From contig LNAC01000275.1 in NCBI GenBank assembly GCA_002007465.1, positions 2,249,353-2,313,352 of the forward strand: a stretch of DNA of 64,000 bases, given 5' to 3'. Below the pieces are notes generated by a model. That model was given only the letters and a program-made list of their open reading frames with translations. It searched no databases and was not told the DNA's origin. This document shows positions 44,852 through 57,299 of this stretch, piece after piece; positions within the stretch are counted from its first letter, which is position 1; each line of letters begins with the position of its first letter. This DNA is from Ailurus styani (lineage: Eukaryota; Chordata; Mammalia; Carnivora; Ailuridae). A program made the translations under genes and the position numbers.

Positions 44852-45924
44852 CTGTAAGGAAGCAAAGACAAAATTGAAGTTATAAAGTTCCCTGGTTAGG
44901 GTAAGAGAGTCTCAGGAGGTTCTTCAAATGGGCACACAAAGCCACCTTGGCATTTTCCAGATTTTTCCTTATGGGTTTGTTATCCTTTTAGCTATGGTTT
45001 GTCCTGGCTTACTTGAAACATCCTATGATGTCTGTTCCTCATAAGCCATGTCTCCCTGGAATAAGCTACATTTTTTGTGGGACCCAGGGCAAGATGATTA
45101 TACTGGCCTCTTGTTAAAATATATGTTCTGGATGATGATAACAGAGCATAAACCAAGCCTCAGGTCCCCCAAGTACAGGGCTGTTTCACTTCTACTGGTA
45201 AACATCCAGATCGAGACATCTCTATCTAATTCATCTTTATAGACCAGGAGAGCTGGTTAAGGTCTTTTCATAACGGGGGCTTGATGAATACTTGTAAACG
45301 GCTTGTTTCTCACCGAGGACATGTCATGTGCCTGGGAACAAATGAAGCCTCTTCAGTAATGCCTTCATCACCACTTCCTTTCTCCCCTCCTCTCACACAT
45401 CCCACAACTGCTCGCTTTACTCCTCCTGCGCTCCCTCAGGACCCCACAGTCAAGAGCTCACCAGTTGCTTTCCTTTTCCTCCCCCATGCTCTCCTCGGTG
45501 GTGTATCTTTCTGTGCTCCCGAAGTAAGTCCTCCGAGTCCTAAGGGATGTGCAACATTGCTGTATCCTAGGGTAGCTGCCCTCAGTCACGGTAGATGCTA
45601 CAATCCTAACATGGGTTTTCTGGTTATTTACCTGAAAATGTTTTTCTGAGCCTTGAGATGGGGTAGGGGGGAGCATCTGAAGAAACTAGGCCACCGTGGC
45701 CTGGGACTTCCCCACTCTGGGATGTCACAAAGTCTGTATGAGATCAGCAACCAAACTACAGGAGAAGGGCTAAGCAGTAGGACCTAGGATGATTTCCTTC
45801 AACATTTAGTCAGACTGATTTTTTCTGGATCCAAGCCTCTTGACCTACTAAACTTGTATAGATTATTTCATTTCTCTGGTCGTAAGAATCTTCTTTTAGT
45901 TAAAGCCAGAAGGATAGGGACTTA

Positions 45925-46095
45925 ATGGCAATCTTATTATTTTACTAAGGAGGAAACTAAATGCCCAGTTGGAAATTACCTCCTTATAGGCTTCAGGAAA
46001 TTTCTCAAGGACACATATATACTAAATAGCAGAGGAGGGAATTAAATCTGCACCTACTTAATTTTAGTGCTTTTGTGCAGTGTACCCTCATGTAT
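45925..46095 (-). repeat. MIR SINE fossil
   Basis: TTATTTTACTAAGGAGGAAAC, GAGGAGGGAATTAAATCTGC and TTTGTGCAGTGTACC follow the MIR core in reverse. Confidence 0.65.
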
Positions 46096-46229
46096 TTGCT
46101 GCCATGGTAGATAAAGGCAGAGAGTATAATCACCTAGGAGGTGACATATACTTCATGTTTACCAAGAAGAGAAATATGGACAAAAGGCTTGAATATTAAA
46201 ACCCAGAGAACACTGACCCAAGTCAGTGA

Positions 46230-46700
46230 TGGGGATGGAGAAGGGATGGATTATAAAACACTGAGGTGATTGAGGAGAAGAAGGGAAAGAGCTATGAGGA
46301 GAAAGTTTGAATCCTAGACTTCTGTCCTGAGTGAATAACCACCACTACCTCCCTCTAGTAGTTACTAGAGCAGCACCTACATTTGGACAGAAAGTACTGG
46401 TTTTAGTTTTGCACAGACAGAGATGTCTACTGGACAGACCCAATATCCACTATTATGTGCTCACTGGACAAACGAGATATAGGTAACTAGCTCGGAAGAA
46501 CAATGGGGCTGGTGATGTAGAGCTGAGCATTGGCAAAGTAGAGTTTTGTGTAGTTGAATCCACAGGAGTAGAAGAGATGGTCTAGGGACAAAATTAAGGG
46601 ATTCATCATCAACATTTAGGCATTTCAGGGAAGGGAGCTGAGGAAGGAGACAGAGCAAAATAAAACTCAAGAAAGTGAGTTTGCAAAGTAACAGTTCAAA
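46230..46700 (-). repeat. Internal L2 3' fragment
   Basis: GAGATGTCTACTGGACAGACC, AATGGGGCTGGTGATGTAGAG and GAAGAGATGGTCTAGGGAC follow the inner L2 3' region in reverse. Confidence 0.5.
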
Positions 46701-46734
46701 CATGGAAGTGCCAGATGTGGGGTGCCCATAGCAC

Positions 46735-46845
46735 TCACTGGGGACCTACTGGGTGCCAGGCACTGTGCAGAGCACTGGAGGATCCTCATCTCATTTTTTA
46801 GTCCTACCTTATTTGACTCTGTAGAGCATGTGACATTTAGGTTCC
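46735..46845 (-). repeat. MIR SINE fossil
   Basis: CTACTGGGTGCCAGGCACTG, CAGAGCACTGGAGGATCCTC and ATCTCATTTTTTAGTCC match MIR in reverse. Confidence 0.75.
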
Positions 46846-47129
46846 TGCAGAGACAGAGTAGGGGATGTGATCAAGAGGGCAGTCGGTAGAGAAGAGACAG
46901 GAGGTGAGGTAGTGGGGAGTAGAGGTTGTTTTTGAGCAGAAGAAGGTAAGCCTTCTATTCAACCACTATTCTCTGACATAGAACGTTCTTGCAGACTCAC
47001 TTTACCCACATTTCCTTCACCCTTACCTGACCTCAACTTCCTCCTTTAGAGATAGATAAGTCTGCAGTTTGGGATGGCCATCCAGTCTTGACTGGTCCTT
47101 ATTATTTCACCTTTGTATCTTCCTTCAAG

Positions 47130-47345
47130 CACCTTATACTCTGGGAATACAGAACCAAGATATCAGCTTGTGCTTGGAACAGTGCCAGGAATATGGTAAG
47201 TCATCTAGAGATATTAACCTATTTATGCAATCCTTACATCAGCTCTGTGAGGTTGGTACTATTATTGATGTGTTCCAGGACCAGGGTGTTGGGTAATTTG
47301 TCCAAGACCCTGCAGCTAATAAATGGAGGAGCTGAGGTGTTCTTG
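47130..47345 (-). repeat. MIR SINE fossil
   Basis: GTGCTTGGAACAGTGCCAGG, GAGGTTGGTACTATTATTG, GTAATTTGTCCAAGACCC and GCAGCTAATAAATGGAGGAG match MIR in reverse. Confidence 0.8.
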
Positions 47346-48489
47346 TGTAAGAAACTGGATTGATTTCTCATGTAAGACATATTTTACAATTTTTAAAAAA
47401 TGTTGAGCACAAAGATAGGCACTCAAGAAATTGTCAATAAATCCTTGCCAATTGAGAAATCGATTGCTATTATTTATCAAAACAAAGTTCTTGAATAAAG
47501 ATATATTGTTCACAAAGTAAACATTTATTCAGGGATTTGGTGTGTGTGAGAAAGGGGGATCCACATTGATATGTACCTAGGTTGGTGAGTTCTCAGGCAT
47601 GTTTTAGTCATAATTTGGGATCTCACAAACATGGCTCCATCACTTCCTTTCTGTCCATTCTTCACTCTGACCCATGCCACTATGAATTGAATGCATAGGA
47701 AAGAGCACAGAAACACACAGGCCCAGAGGCAACTGCAGATCCTCAATACAAATTTGAATGAATAAATCAGTTGTTCTATGAAACCATCTCTAGGACATAA
47801 TATCATGATCATTGACTCCAATCCTTTTAGTTTCAAGATCTGAATTCTGTGGATGTGGAAACAACTGGATTGTTAGTAACTTTTGATGAAAGAGGACATA
47901 GAGTAAATTAAACTCAACCTCACCAATGTGTACATAGGTTGTTAATATACAATCCTATGTCCCTCTCTTCTCTCTCTTTCTCTCTTCCCAATCTTTGTTA
48001 CATTCCCTGGGATTAAAACTTTAGGTCTTATGTTAAAAAAAGAGCAAGAGTACTGCAGAATTCCTTGCCTCCTAGAGTGTGCAAGGGGCAGGAAACTAGA
48101 GGGACTGTGGGAGGTGCTTGGATTATGACCTCCCTTGCCCGCACATGAGATGGATCCTCTTGGAGAGGGTGAACCATCATTCAGGAAGTGTGCTTGAAAC
48201 CAAGCTTTGAAGGAAAAGAGGAGATGAGATGACTTATGTCTTGGGGGCCTCCCTGCCAGTTTTTGCCTTCTGGCACCACCCAACACCCATCCAGCTGTGT
48301 TCCTGCACTCTTCCCTCTCCTTTCTTTTCCATGTTGAGTCTTCCTTCGTGGTGCTGACGTTTTCATGCACTGGGGTGGCAGCCCCTGACCAATCCTTGTT
48401 ACTTTGGGATTATATTATTACTGAAGCTACTTGAATCTCTGTTTTCATGCTAACTGTTGTCCAAATAAACTTCCTAAAACAAAACTAAT

Positions 48490-48815
48490 CATGTCACTCT
48501 TGTTCAAAATGTTTGGGAAACTTTACTGCCCTAGAAGTTTTCATAACTGCCCTCTCAACCTCAACCTTGCTTTCTAGCCATGTCTTCTGTTCTCACCCTC
48601 AAGGAAGCTTGGTTGTTCTTATTAAATTCTTATATGTCATTCAAGACTCAAAACAAGGTCCCAAATTCTATAGTTACTTCTTCAATGAACTCTTCACATT
48701 TTGGACACATTTTACATCATTTACCAGATTTTGTCTAGAATTTTTTTGTATGCATATCTTCTCTTCCCAGACATTGAGCTTCTTGAGGTCAAAGCTATAC
48801 CTCTGTGAGGTTCTG
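48490..48815 (+). repeat. L2 3'-end fragment
   Basis: ATCATGTCACTCTTGTTCAA, TTTGGGAAACTTTACTGCCC, TGTCATTCAAGACTCAAAAC and ATTGAGCTTCTTGAGGTCAAAG follow the forward L2 3' end (key piece: TTGAGCTTCTTGAGG). Confidence 0.65.
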
Positions 48816-48964
48816 GGGGACAGGGCAGGGGGGGCAGGTGTAGTAGATAACCAAGATAAGTTGGACTAGAGCTTTGAACTCCACATTGTTATGTATTGGA
48901 GTTGAGGCTGGGAGGGGCAGAAGGGAGAGATTACAAAGGGTCACAGGGAAACTTTTGGGAGTGG

Positions 48965-49110
48965 AAGATATGCTTATTATCTTGATTTGTTTAGATATAT
49001 TTATGGATGTGTACCTGTGTCAAAACTTATCAAATTGCACATTTAAAATATGTGCAGTTTATGGTATGTCAATTATACCTCAATACATTTATTTAAAAAT
49101 GTCCATATTG
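48965..49110 (+). mobile_element. L1M-type 3' end
   Basis: ATCTTGATTTG, TGTGTCAAAACTTATCAAATT, GCACATTTAAAATATGTGC and GTATGTCAATTATACCTC are the familiar end of mid-age L1 3' UTRs. Confidence 0.75.
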
Positions 49111-49114
49111 TTCA

Positions 49115-49885
49115 AATCCTTGCTAAAAAAGTTCTTTCTAGAAATAAGATGATGGGACCAGGAATGCATACCTAAATGTGCCAGCCAATAAATGGTTTGA
49201 AGATAGTGGGTCTGAAAGGCCAGAACAATTTTACTTGGTTTGTATCTTTCAGAGTTGTTCGTATGGGCTATACTGATGGGCAGTCAGCTGATTCTAGCAA
49301 TCCTAATAGGTACTTTCTTGATTTTATCCAAATGTCTCACTACTCCCCAACTACTCAACCAAGCTCTTCTGTTGACTTTAAGCCATTGTGACAAGGCATC
49401 ACTAATCATCAGGTCCTTTTACCAGGAGCTCCCATGTCATGGCTACTTGTCTCTGTATATAAAGAGAGTGATGGGGTGCTGCTTTGGATGAATGGACCTG
49501 GGGTGGGGGGAGGGGGCAGCAGACAGAGGCTGCCTTGGCAACAAGATCTCTGCTGCTGGCCAGAAATAGGAAATGTAAGAAGATGGTGAAGTACTGTAGA
49601 TGTAAGTGTTCGGTATGCCATCTGAAGGATTTACTACAGAGGAAAAAATCAAAGAAGTTATGCCAGAAAAAGAACAGGAAGACAAGGTATTGATGAAATG
49701 TTCTGATTACAAAAGGGGACTCTCAAATTGTCATCCTGGCTTGCAGGCATTCCAAAATGTCATGCTTTTGGCAAAGCAAAGTTCTCCATTTGCCTTCCAG
49801 AGACTGTCTCCAATTCTTTCCTGGCCTCCCTGCTCCCTGCAAAACCCCAGCTCTACCCCACTCTCCCACCAGTCCTGAAAAAAAA
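49115..49885. other. Intergenic DNA, no gene seen
   Basis: No exon or repeat assigned. A short GGGTGGGGGGAGGGGGCAGC G-run lies near 49500. Confidence 0.45.
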
Positions 49886-49892
49886 CACTTTC

Positions 49893-50007
49893 TTTTTTTA
49901 AATTTTATTTTATTTTTTCAGTGATCCAAGATTCATTGTTTATGCACCACACCCAGTGCTCCATGCAGTATGTGCCCTCCTTAATACCCACCACCAGGCT
50001 CACCCCA
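49893..50007 (-). mobile_element. Carnivore L1 3' tip
   Basis: The reverse of a young carnivore L1 end: TTTTATTTTATTTTTTCAG, GATTCATTGTTTATGCACC, ACACCCAGTGCTCCATGC and ATACCCACCACCAGGCTC. Truncated at about 115 bases; ACTTTCT-like flanks are imperfect. Confidence 0.92.
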
Positions 50008-50009
50008 AA

Positions 50010-51980
50010 ACAGACTTTCTGCGTTTATTACTTGCCTCCCTTTATGCTAGAGCCTCTCTTGAATCTTCCCATTCAGTAGAGAGGTTGACATTACCCCTGG
50101 ACCCCCTTTTTGAAGGTGAGTTTCTCAAACTCTTTGGTCTTGTGTCTCATGAAATCTGAGAAACTGAGCTTAGAAGCTCCCTATATAAAAAAACACATGG
50201 GTTTCCTGAGTATAAATCTTGTCTTTTTTTCATTCTTGTTTCCTTAGTCAGCAGCATAGGCTAATGCCCTGGTTGAAGACACTGCTTGACATCATGTTTT
50301 TCCATGTCATGTTTTCTCCCATGGCCAGCAAAAAGAAAAGCCTCTTTTGGTGCAGGCCCAAGACCACCATGATCATCTTTGATTTTACAGCTCTGCCCCA
50401 GGGTCTCTAAGTAAAATCTCTCTCCTTTCACTGATGAATGTGTTTTGTGTGTTTTTGTTTAGCTAAAGGGTGGCCTCTGGCAACCTGGTGTACCCCTGAC
50501 TTTTCTCATGTTAACGGGAGAAGTGGGGTATAATAGGTAAAGGGACAATCAAGTGAGTCAGACAAAAATACAGAGTTGCTGTTTAAGGGGCTTTCTAATG
50601 AAATGATTGATTGTGTTTTGGCTATCACTATTTGGGAAAGGTTGAGATGCTTTCTGGATATAAAACTTGTTAACTTGTTTTGATAGACTGGTAGACCTTT
50701 TAAGTTGGCTGGGCTGGGGCACAACAACCAGAAAACCCATAGCCAGATCATCAGCTTATGCTTCTAGCTTCATTTATTGGTAGTTAGTAATGAAGATGCC
50801 CATTTTTCTAGAAACAAGTTCAGGTCACATTAACATGGAGCCCAGGAATTATAAACACAAGGAAGGGTCTAGAATGGCATATTCCAAATGTATATTTGGA
50901 ACTTTTTAAAGGACGACATCTCCAAGCTTCTTCTGATAGCATACTCTAGATACAACTCAGTCTTGGGACCCTTGGGGTCAACTAATTTTGATAGCTATGT
51001 GGAAAACCTTGTATAATTCCTATAAAGGTACCATGTCATCTCCTACCCCCAACACATTACCCTTAAATTGCAAAAGTTCTGCAATCTTTAAAAATCATGT
51101 GCCAGCCAGACCAAAACTGATCTCTAAGCTTGAGGCTTCAATAACCCAATTCTCCTATCTTCTTCGCAACCTGAAAAATGCAGAAACTATTGTTCAGCCG
51201 ACTTAGGCAGGTCCCTGGGTTTTGTCACATTTTCTAGATATTGATCAGTTTTTTGTTCCTGTTGGAACATGGGCTCCTCTGATGGTCAGTTTGCCCTTGG
51301 TTGGCACATTTGGTCTTATCATGGAGTGGGGAGAGCTTATCTCTGGGCCCAAGAAGAGAGGCATCCAGCAACAATGTTCTGTCACTAGATATAACATGTG
51401 GTAACATGTTACAACATTAGAAAGAAGTATTCCTTGCAATGGTAACCCACAGTAATAGGTTAGTTATAACATTATAACTAAGTCTATTTTGTAGTGGTGC
51501 CTTGTAATAGTAATATGCTATCCTTCTGTCTTGGGGTGGTACCCTGTCATAATGCTCTACTGTATCGTGTAATAATGTGCAGTAGTCACATGTTTGGCAT
51601 ATACTGGTGTAGTCTTGGAGAGAAGGCAAAAGCAAAGGATGATTCATCCTGGTGCCAGTTATCTATACCACACACACCATTTTTGCCAAATTTACATAGA
51701 ACTTGATCTTGTTCAAATGCATGTGTTGTTGAAGAGCTTATAGTCTAGAGTCAAAGTAGCAGCACAGGGACACCTACCTACCAGGTGACCCAAGATTGAA
51801 ATTAAGGGTAAGACCTTTGAATCTCAGGGTCCAAGGCATTAAATATTTATTGATGTAAGTCTTGTATGAAGGAAAAAAATCATGACCCTAGTTATACCTC
51901 ACAGCCTCTTTTGTGAGTTATGTCAGGTGATAGGGCTACTTGAAGGGGGACCTTGAAAGTAAAGAGAGGATAATACACGT
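50010..51980. other. Intergenic DNA, no gene seen
   Basis: No exon or repeat assigned. Confidence 0.45.
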
Positions 51981-51984
51981 TGTA

Positions 51985-52060
51985 GTCTTTGCAGGCAAAA
52001 ATAGTCACAGCAAGTGAGTGGCCATATGGCCATGTTCCAACAAGACTTTATCTGGAGCTT
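51985..52060 (+). mobile_element. hAT-type DNA transposon remnant
   Basis: AGTGAGTGGCCATATGGCC and ATGTTCCAACAAGACTTTAT match the middle of the same hAT family seen at 13378. It is short. Confidence 0.5.
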
Positions 52061-52210
52061 GTGCTAACTATTATTTCACTTATCTTGTAGCAATGATCTC
52101 AATTTTACAACTGAAACACACTGAATAAACACACTGAATGACCAACTTGAAAAATCACTGAAAGGCAGAGGTAATGGAGTGTTCTTTCTACTCTCACAGT
52201 CCCCTGAGCT

Positions 52211-52228
52211 AAAGCCCCGAGGGGCTTT
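52211..52228. repeat. GC-rich perfect palindrome-like hairpin
   Basis: AAAGCCCC-GA-GGGGCTTT, 8-bp arms with a 2-base spacer. It looks like a bacterial terminator stem, but there is no such role in this nuclear context. Confidence 0.7.
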
Positions 52229-53089
52229 ATCCGGGCTCTGCCTGGGCCAGGAACTTCTTTCTTTGGGTCTTGTCTAAGTGTCAACCTTACTCTTTCTTTT
52301 CTACCCTTTGTGATAGTTTATCCTTTCTATTCATGGGCCTTCACCTCTTTCTGGATGTCTTCATACAATGGACCATCTTTCTACTTGTCTTGTTGGTAGT
52401 CTCAGGCTTCTTGTAAAAGAGGTAATTTTGGGGGTTGGGGGTAGGAGTAGGGGAGTGGGGCTAGAACCTACGAGTCCTAAACCAGATGTTCTCAGGCAGG
52501 TAAGCCAGTGATAGGAAGAAGAAAGCTTAACTGGCTGTTTCCTAGGATCAGGATATTGTGTGATGCACTTGGGTCATAATGCTACATAAAGTCACCATTA
52601 TCCTTTTACCTTATAATAGCAGATGTTGAAACTATTGAATGGGTTTATGAATTTGTGTGCAGTCCCTTTTGCCTGTCTGTAACTGTGTTCCAAAATCTTT
52701 CTCCATTCTTTCTGCTTTTTCCAAATTTTAAAGTTGTCTGTTACTATGCCATCTGATGTCTATTTCAATGCATTCTCCAGCTACAGTAGCTTATCTCACT
52801 CCCCTGATGTATGTCCAGCTGATGGCTTAGAAGCCAATTCTACAGCTGTGTTTTGACCATGCAGACCAACATGGGGTGAGCAACAAACATTGGAACTGGT
52901 TACTATGACTGAAGTCAGTGACTTTTAACACTTAACATTGTGTGTATGTGATCGATCTATTTATATTTATCTATCTCTGTGTTTTATATACACACACATA
53001 TAATTTCTGTATTACATTCTGCAATACAGGATCTGCATAATATCCTGTTATTTGGATTTACATAAACTTAAATTAACCAACATCCTATA

Positions 53090-53320
53090 TTTAGTACATT
53101 TCTAAGTATTTGTTTTTATGAAAAAATGCATACAAAATATACATATTTTTTCAGTATTGTTAGTATTTTTTGTATTTTCTTAAGATACAGCTATAGAAAT
53201 GAAGTTACAGAGTCAAAGAGGATGACATCCTTAAGATTCTACATTTTTTTTTCCAAATTATTTTTCTGAGAGGTCTCATTGACCTATCCTCCCATCGGCA
53301 ATGTCAGAGAGCATTTAGGG
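53090..53320 (-). mobile_element. L1M-type 3' UTR fragment
   Basis: GAAATGAAGTTACAGAGTCAAAG, CCAAATTATTTTTCTGAGAGG and CTCCCATCGGCAATGTCAGAG follow the reversed old L1 3' end (key piece: CCCATCGGCAATGTCAGAG). Confidence 0.6.
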
Positions 53321-54332
53321 TGAACTTTGGCAGTGACCGGGAATGGGTAACCAAGAGTTTGTAAAGTCTTATTGCTTAAAGAACTTTCAGTACAGTGGAG
53401 ATATCTACTTATTTAGGATAGGTTAGGATAGGTTAGGGGGTTATTCTACTTAAATAGAAAAGGGATGGATGATACTCACTCAGCATTCCCTGACTTCTCT
53501 ATTCTCTAAATGCTTTTTTTATTATACTGGCTGAAAAGAACACATGCTCACCCACGGGCACACATTAAACACACAGATTCGTAGCAAAGAGCCCTAGTCT
53601 GGGAATTTTTTAGTTTTCAAAGTTATCATCATTTGTTCCATCTCATTTTCTGTTGATCCATGTAATAATAAGTGAATTTCCAGGTATTCTGTGTTCAAAT
53701 TTCCATGACTATATGGAAAAGGATAAACCAGGTACATGTTAGGATTCTTGGACTTTCAATATACATTACCAAAGGTTTTGAGGAAAAAGTCTGACAAAGT
53801 GAAGGCTCAAACTATTGGTCATCAGGATTGGAAAGGACTTGATTTTCCTTTGTGTCTTCTGTTTCCCATGAGTTGACTGGTTATCAAAGAAAGGATAAAA
53901 AATGGGTTTCAAGAAAAGAGGGAAGACAAAGATCTAGATAAGTTAGATTTCAGTTAAGCCCTTGGATTAGTGAGCAGGGGTCATAGTTCTCCATCAGGTG
54001 AACAATGAATTGCAGCCACATCCATGTTTTTTTCCAGCCTCCTCTGTCTTTCCACCTCCTCTGTCTTCATGTTTGACCTCCTTGCCTCCTTATCTTACAG
54101 GCTGAGGGCATTCACATCTGTCGCTAACAAGAAATGGGCTTGGGTGTCACCGGGAATCTAAGGATTCCCAAGCCCAGAGAAAACTCTAACTTCCCCATTT
54201 CCTCTGAGGCTTCACACTAGATCCTTTAAAGTTCTCAACATGGATAATTGGTTACCTTCATGAAAGAACTTGGTGAACAGCTGATTTTCAACCCTTGTAG
54301 GTCGCCACCAGTGTCAGGAGCATTCCTCCAAA

Positions 54333-54346
54333 ACACCAGGGGGAGC
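54333..54346 (+). promoter_or_regulatory. CTCF-like motif match
   Basis: ACACCAGGGGGAGC differs from the CTCF core CCACCAGGGGGCGC at two positions. It lies in unassigned DNA. It is a motif match only. Confidence 0.25.
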
Positions 54347-54769
54347 TGTTGTGCTGCCCAGTCCCAGCACCAAGATGGTTCTTAAGCAGAGTGTGGTTAC
54401 AGACATACGTGCATGCAAACCATTGGGACTCAAGTACCTAGGATATACCAGTCATAGAGAGCAGAATATTTGAAACTGGGACAGTCCTAGAGTTTCCAGA
54501 ACTATGGTGGCCAACGTCCATGGAGGGAAATGTAGTTCCTATCACATCTGTAAGCTGCTGCCTCCCCAGACATCCCTCTTTCATCCCAGTCCCCTGCTGT
54601 AAGTGTTTTGATTCTTCATGAGGTCTGAAGATAAAATAAGTGAAAAATGAATCCATCCTAAAGTAATAAATAGAGAGCATCTCGGAAGGAAGAAATGTAG
54701 ACAGAAACATTGCTACCACCATGTGGCTTACATTCCATGCCTACCAGTTCCTAAAATGTCCGATTAATG

Positions 54770-54840
54770 GACATATTCCAAGGACCTTAGGCCTGGGGCT
54801 GAGACAGTAGGTGCTCAATAAATAGTTGCTGAATGGAGCA
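54770..54840 (+). repeat. L2 tail remnant
   Basis: AGTAGGTGCTCAATAAATAG then TTGCTGAATGGA is the forward L2 terminus. Confidence 0.7.
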
Positions 54841-54844
54841 ATGA

Positions 54845-57230
54845 CTCCAGTTTCAGGGCTGGTCTTGCCACTCTCTGACCACTTGGTCCCTCTGGGTACT
54901 AGGGGCTGGGAGGAGAAAGTGAGATTCCACTATCTAATCAGCGGTCTCTGCCATATTTGGGATGTTCTGTAGTTTCCATATTCAAGGACCTGGTTAGGTA
55001 AGTCTCTTAAGTAGTAGGGGTCTTTTTTATTGTCTCCAAGAATAAAGTGACACATACATGAAAGAGAAACAGTCCTCTTCTGGAGCACAACATCAGAATA
55101 TGCCTATGTCGAAACAAAACAAAAGCTCTCTTCTTCCGCTTTCGCTCTGCCTCTGTTAACTTGCAGTTACCCCTGGAACTCATATACACTGCAGGTAAAG
55201 TGACTCTAACATCTATAGGGGGATACGCTCAATCCTCTCTCCAAGGCAGTCCCCAGTTTGGTGTGGCCAGCACTCCTCCTTGTTTGCTTTCTGTTGCTCT
55301 ACGTGCTCACTGCTCCTGTGGGGATCCCATAGTGGTCCCTTCCAGAAATAGCTGGTGTTCCAGTTTCCAGTTTTCCCAACGCTGGCAGAAGTAGGCCCAA
55401 TGTTACCCCTCAGAAATGCCATCATCAGTTGGCTGACACTCCCTTCTCAGGGCTCTGGGTCCCAGAGCCACCGGGCCCTTCCTCCAGCAGAGCAGCAGCC
55501 CCTTTGAGAGAGCTGAATTTTAGCCCTGGGGGTGTCTTCCTCCAGGCCTTGCAGTTTTCTTCATTCTAGTACTCCCTTTTGTTTCCTCCCGCTGAGAGAC
55601 TTAGCTGCTTCTAATAATTGCTACCTCTTTGCTACTTAAATATTCCCCTTGGCCTTTTCTGTTCTTAGTACTAAGTTAATTATTCTTTAAATTCTCTCTG
55701 TGAAGATAACACATGTGTTTTCTGTCTGCCAAGCCTAGATCCTGACTGATAGATGTCCTATAACAGGGAAGACCAAGCTCATCCCATGAGCCCAATAAAT
55801 GCCAGGCATGTCAGGCTGACTACTTGTGTGCAGGTCGAGTGGCTCCAGAAGGCCAAAGGTGGTCCCCCAAAGGAGAATGGAGGCCAGTACAAAGCACTGG
55901 GGAAGAAAAAGCACACCAGATCTGGAAAAGCACACGATCAACCAGTAAGAGGGATCTGAAGGGACCTGCCCAGAGCCTAGTGGTTTCTGCTACGTGGACC
56001 TAGAAAAATCCAGCTTACTGCCCACAGAGGCTCAGGGGCCCCAGATGTGTGACTCAGGCAGCTGGTGTCCCGGGAGCTGGGGAAGGGAAACATCAGTCAA
56101 ATCAGGGAGGATCAGAACATCTCTCAGAGTGGCACACATAGAGAGGGGAACAGCGCTTTCCAGGCTGGAGAACCAGTGACAAGAATGGTCAAGGCAAATC
56201 CAGGGACACGGACTCTACTTCAGGGAAGCCTCATACATGAGGCCAAGGAACTTCCTGGAGTCTTTGCTTCTGTGTATTGGCATGATATCGCAATGTCATC
56301 CTCAAGAATCATACATGACTCAGGCACAGTACACACCACCTAGCAGGTCCTGGGTGCAAGTTGGGGTGAAACCAAAACATGTGCTTGCTGAAGGAAGGGA
56401 CCCATCTTCCCTGTCCTAGCTTTAGACGGGCCTGAGATGGCGCCCTGTCTGCTGGCTCCTCCTAGAAGGGACATCGGACTTGGTTTATTTTTTTAGGGAA
56501 ATCTTCAGTTGATGATAGGATGTCAGACAGTAGGAGGCTTGTGATGTGTGGTCTGGAGAATAGGTCCCTTCAGGTTTCCACTGCATATTGTCTTCATTTC
56601 CTTAGCTAAACAACGAAGCCATTGGACACGCCTTGTCCAAATGACTCCAGATCCTCCCCAGACCTGGTTGAGGGCAGTGTACTTAATCTCCACATGGAAC
56701 AGGTTTCCCAGGATGGTCCCAAGTGCACATGTATTGGTTTGGGAGTGTGGTTACAGTGGCCTTGTACCACGCTGTCAAAAGGCACAGGTCCTCCTCTCAA
56801 GAAGCCTGTGGTTACCTTGTTTTATCGCTCAGTGATTTCACCCGGATGCACACAGCTTACCATAGAGGTCCTAGCACCAGGAGTGGTCCCAACACACTTC
56901 CTTTGTCCTGGTGGGTGTCAGGCAAGTGAAGTATGTATGGTGGTGGGGTGGTGGCTTGGAGAAATGGGGCTGTTCGGCTGCTCATGAGTCATGACGACCC
57001 AGCAGGCTTGCTGCCTTAGGAGGAAGCAGGCTTTGAGAACCAGCCTTTACTCTGGATCACCTTCTCCAGCTCCGCCTGGTTTCCTGTCTGGCTGGAGAGA
57101 AAGAGAGCACCCAGGAGTCTGCAGAGCCACTGTAGAGAAGTGAGGCTGCCTTTGTGAATCTGTTCCAAACTCCACTCGAGAGGGACAGTGTTCAGGCCTA
57201 GCTGCCCATTTGTCCTTGACTGCTTAGCTA
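54845..57230. other. Intergenic DNA, no gene seen
   Basis: Multiple overlapping frames of 60-121 codons occur but none has a known domain. Confidence 0.45.
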
Positions 57231-57299
57231 TGAAGTGTGGAACCACAGCGAGGGAGGGTCAGGTGGAGGGAGAGAAGTTCCAAGGGGAGAACAGAAGAA

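Noticed and set aside
53413..53440. Interstitial telomere-like repeat
   Set aside because: The unit is GGATAGGTTA, not TTAGGG, and only about two and a half units are present.
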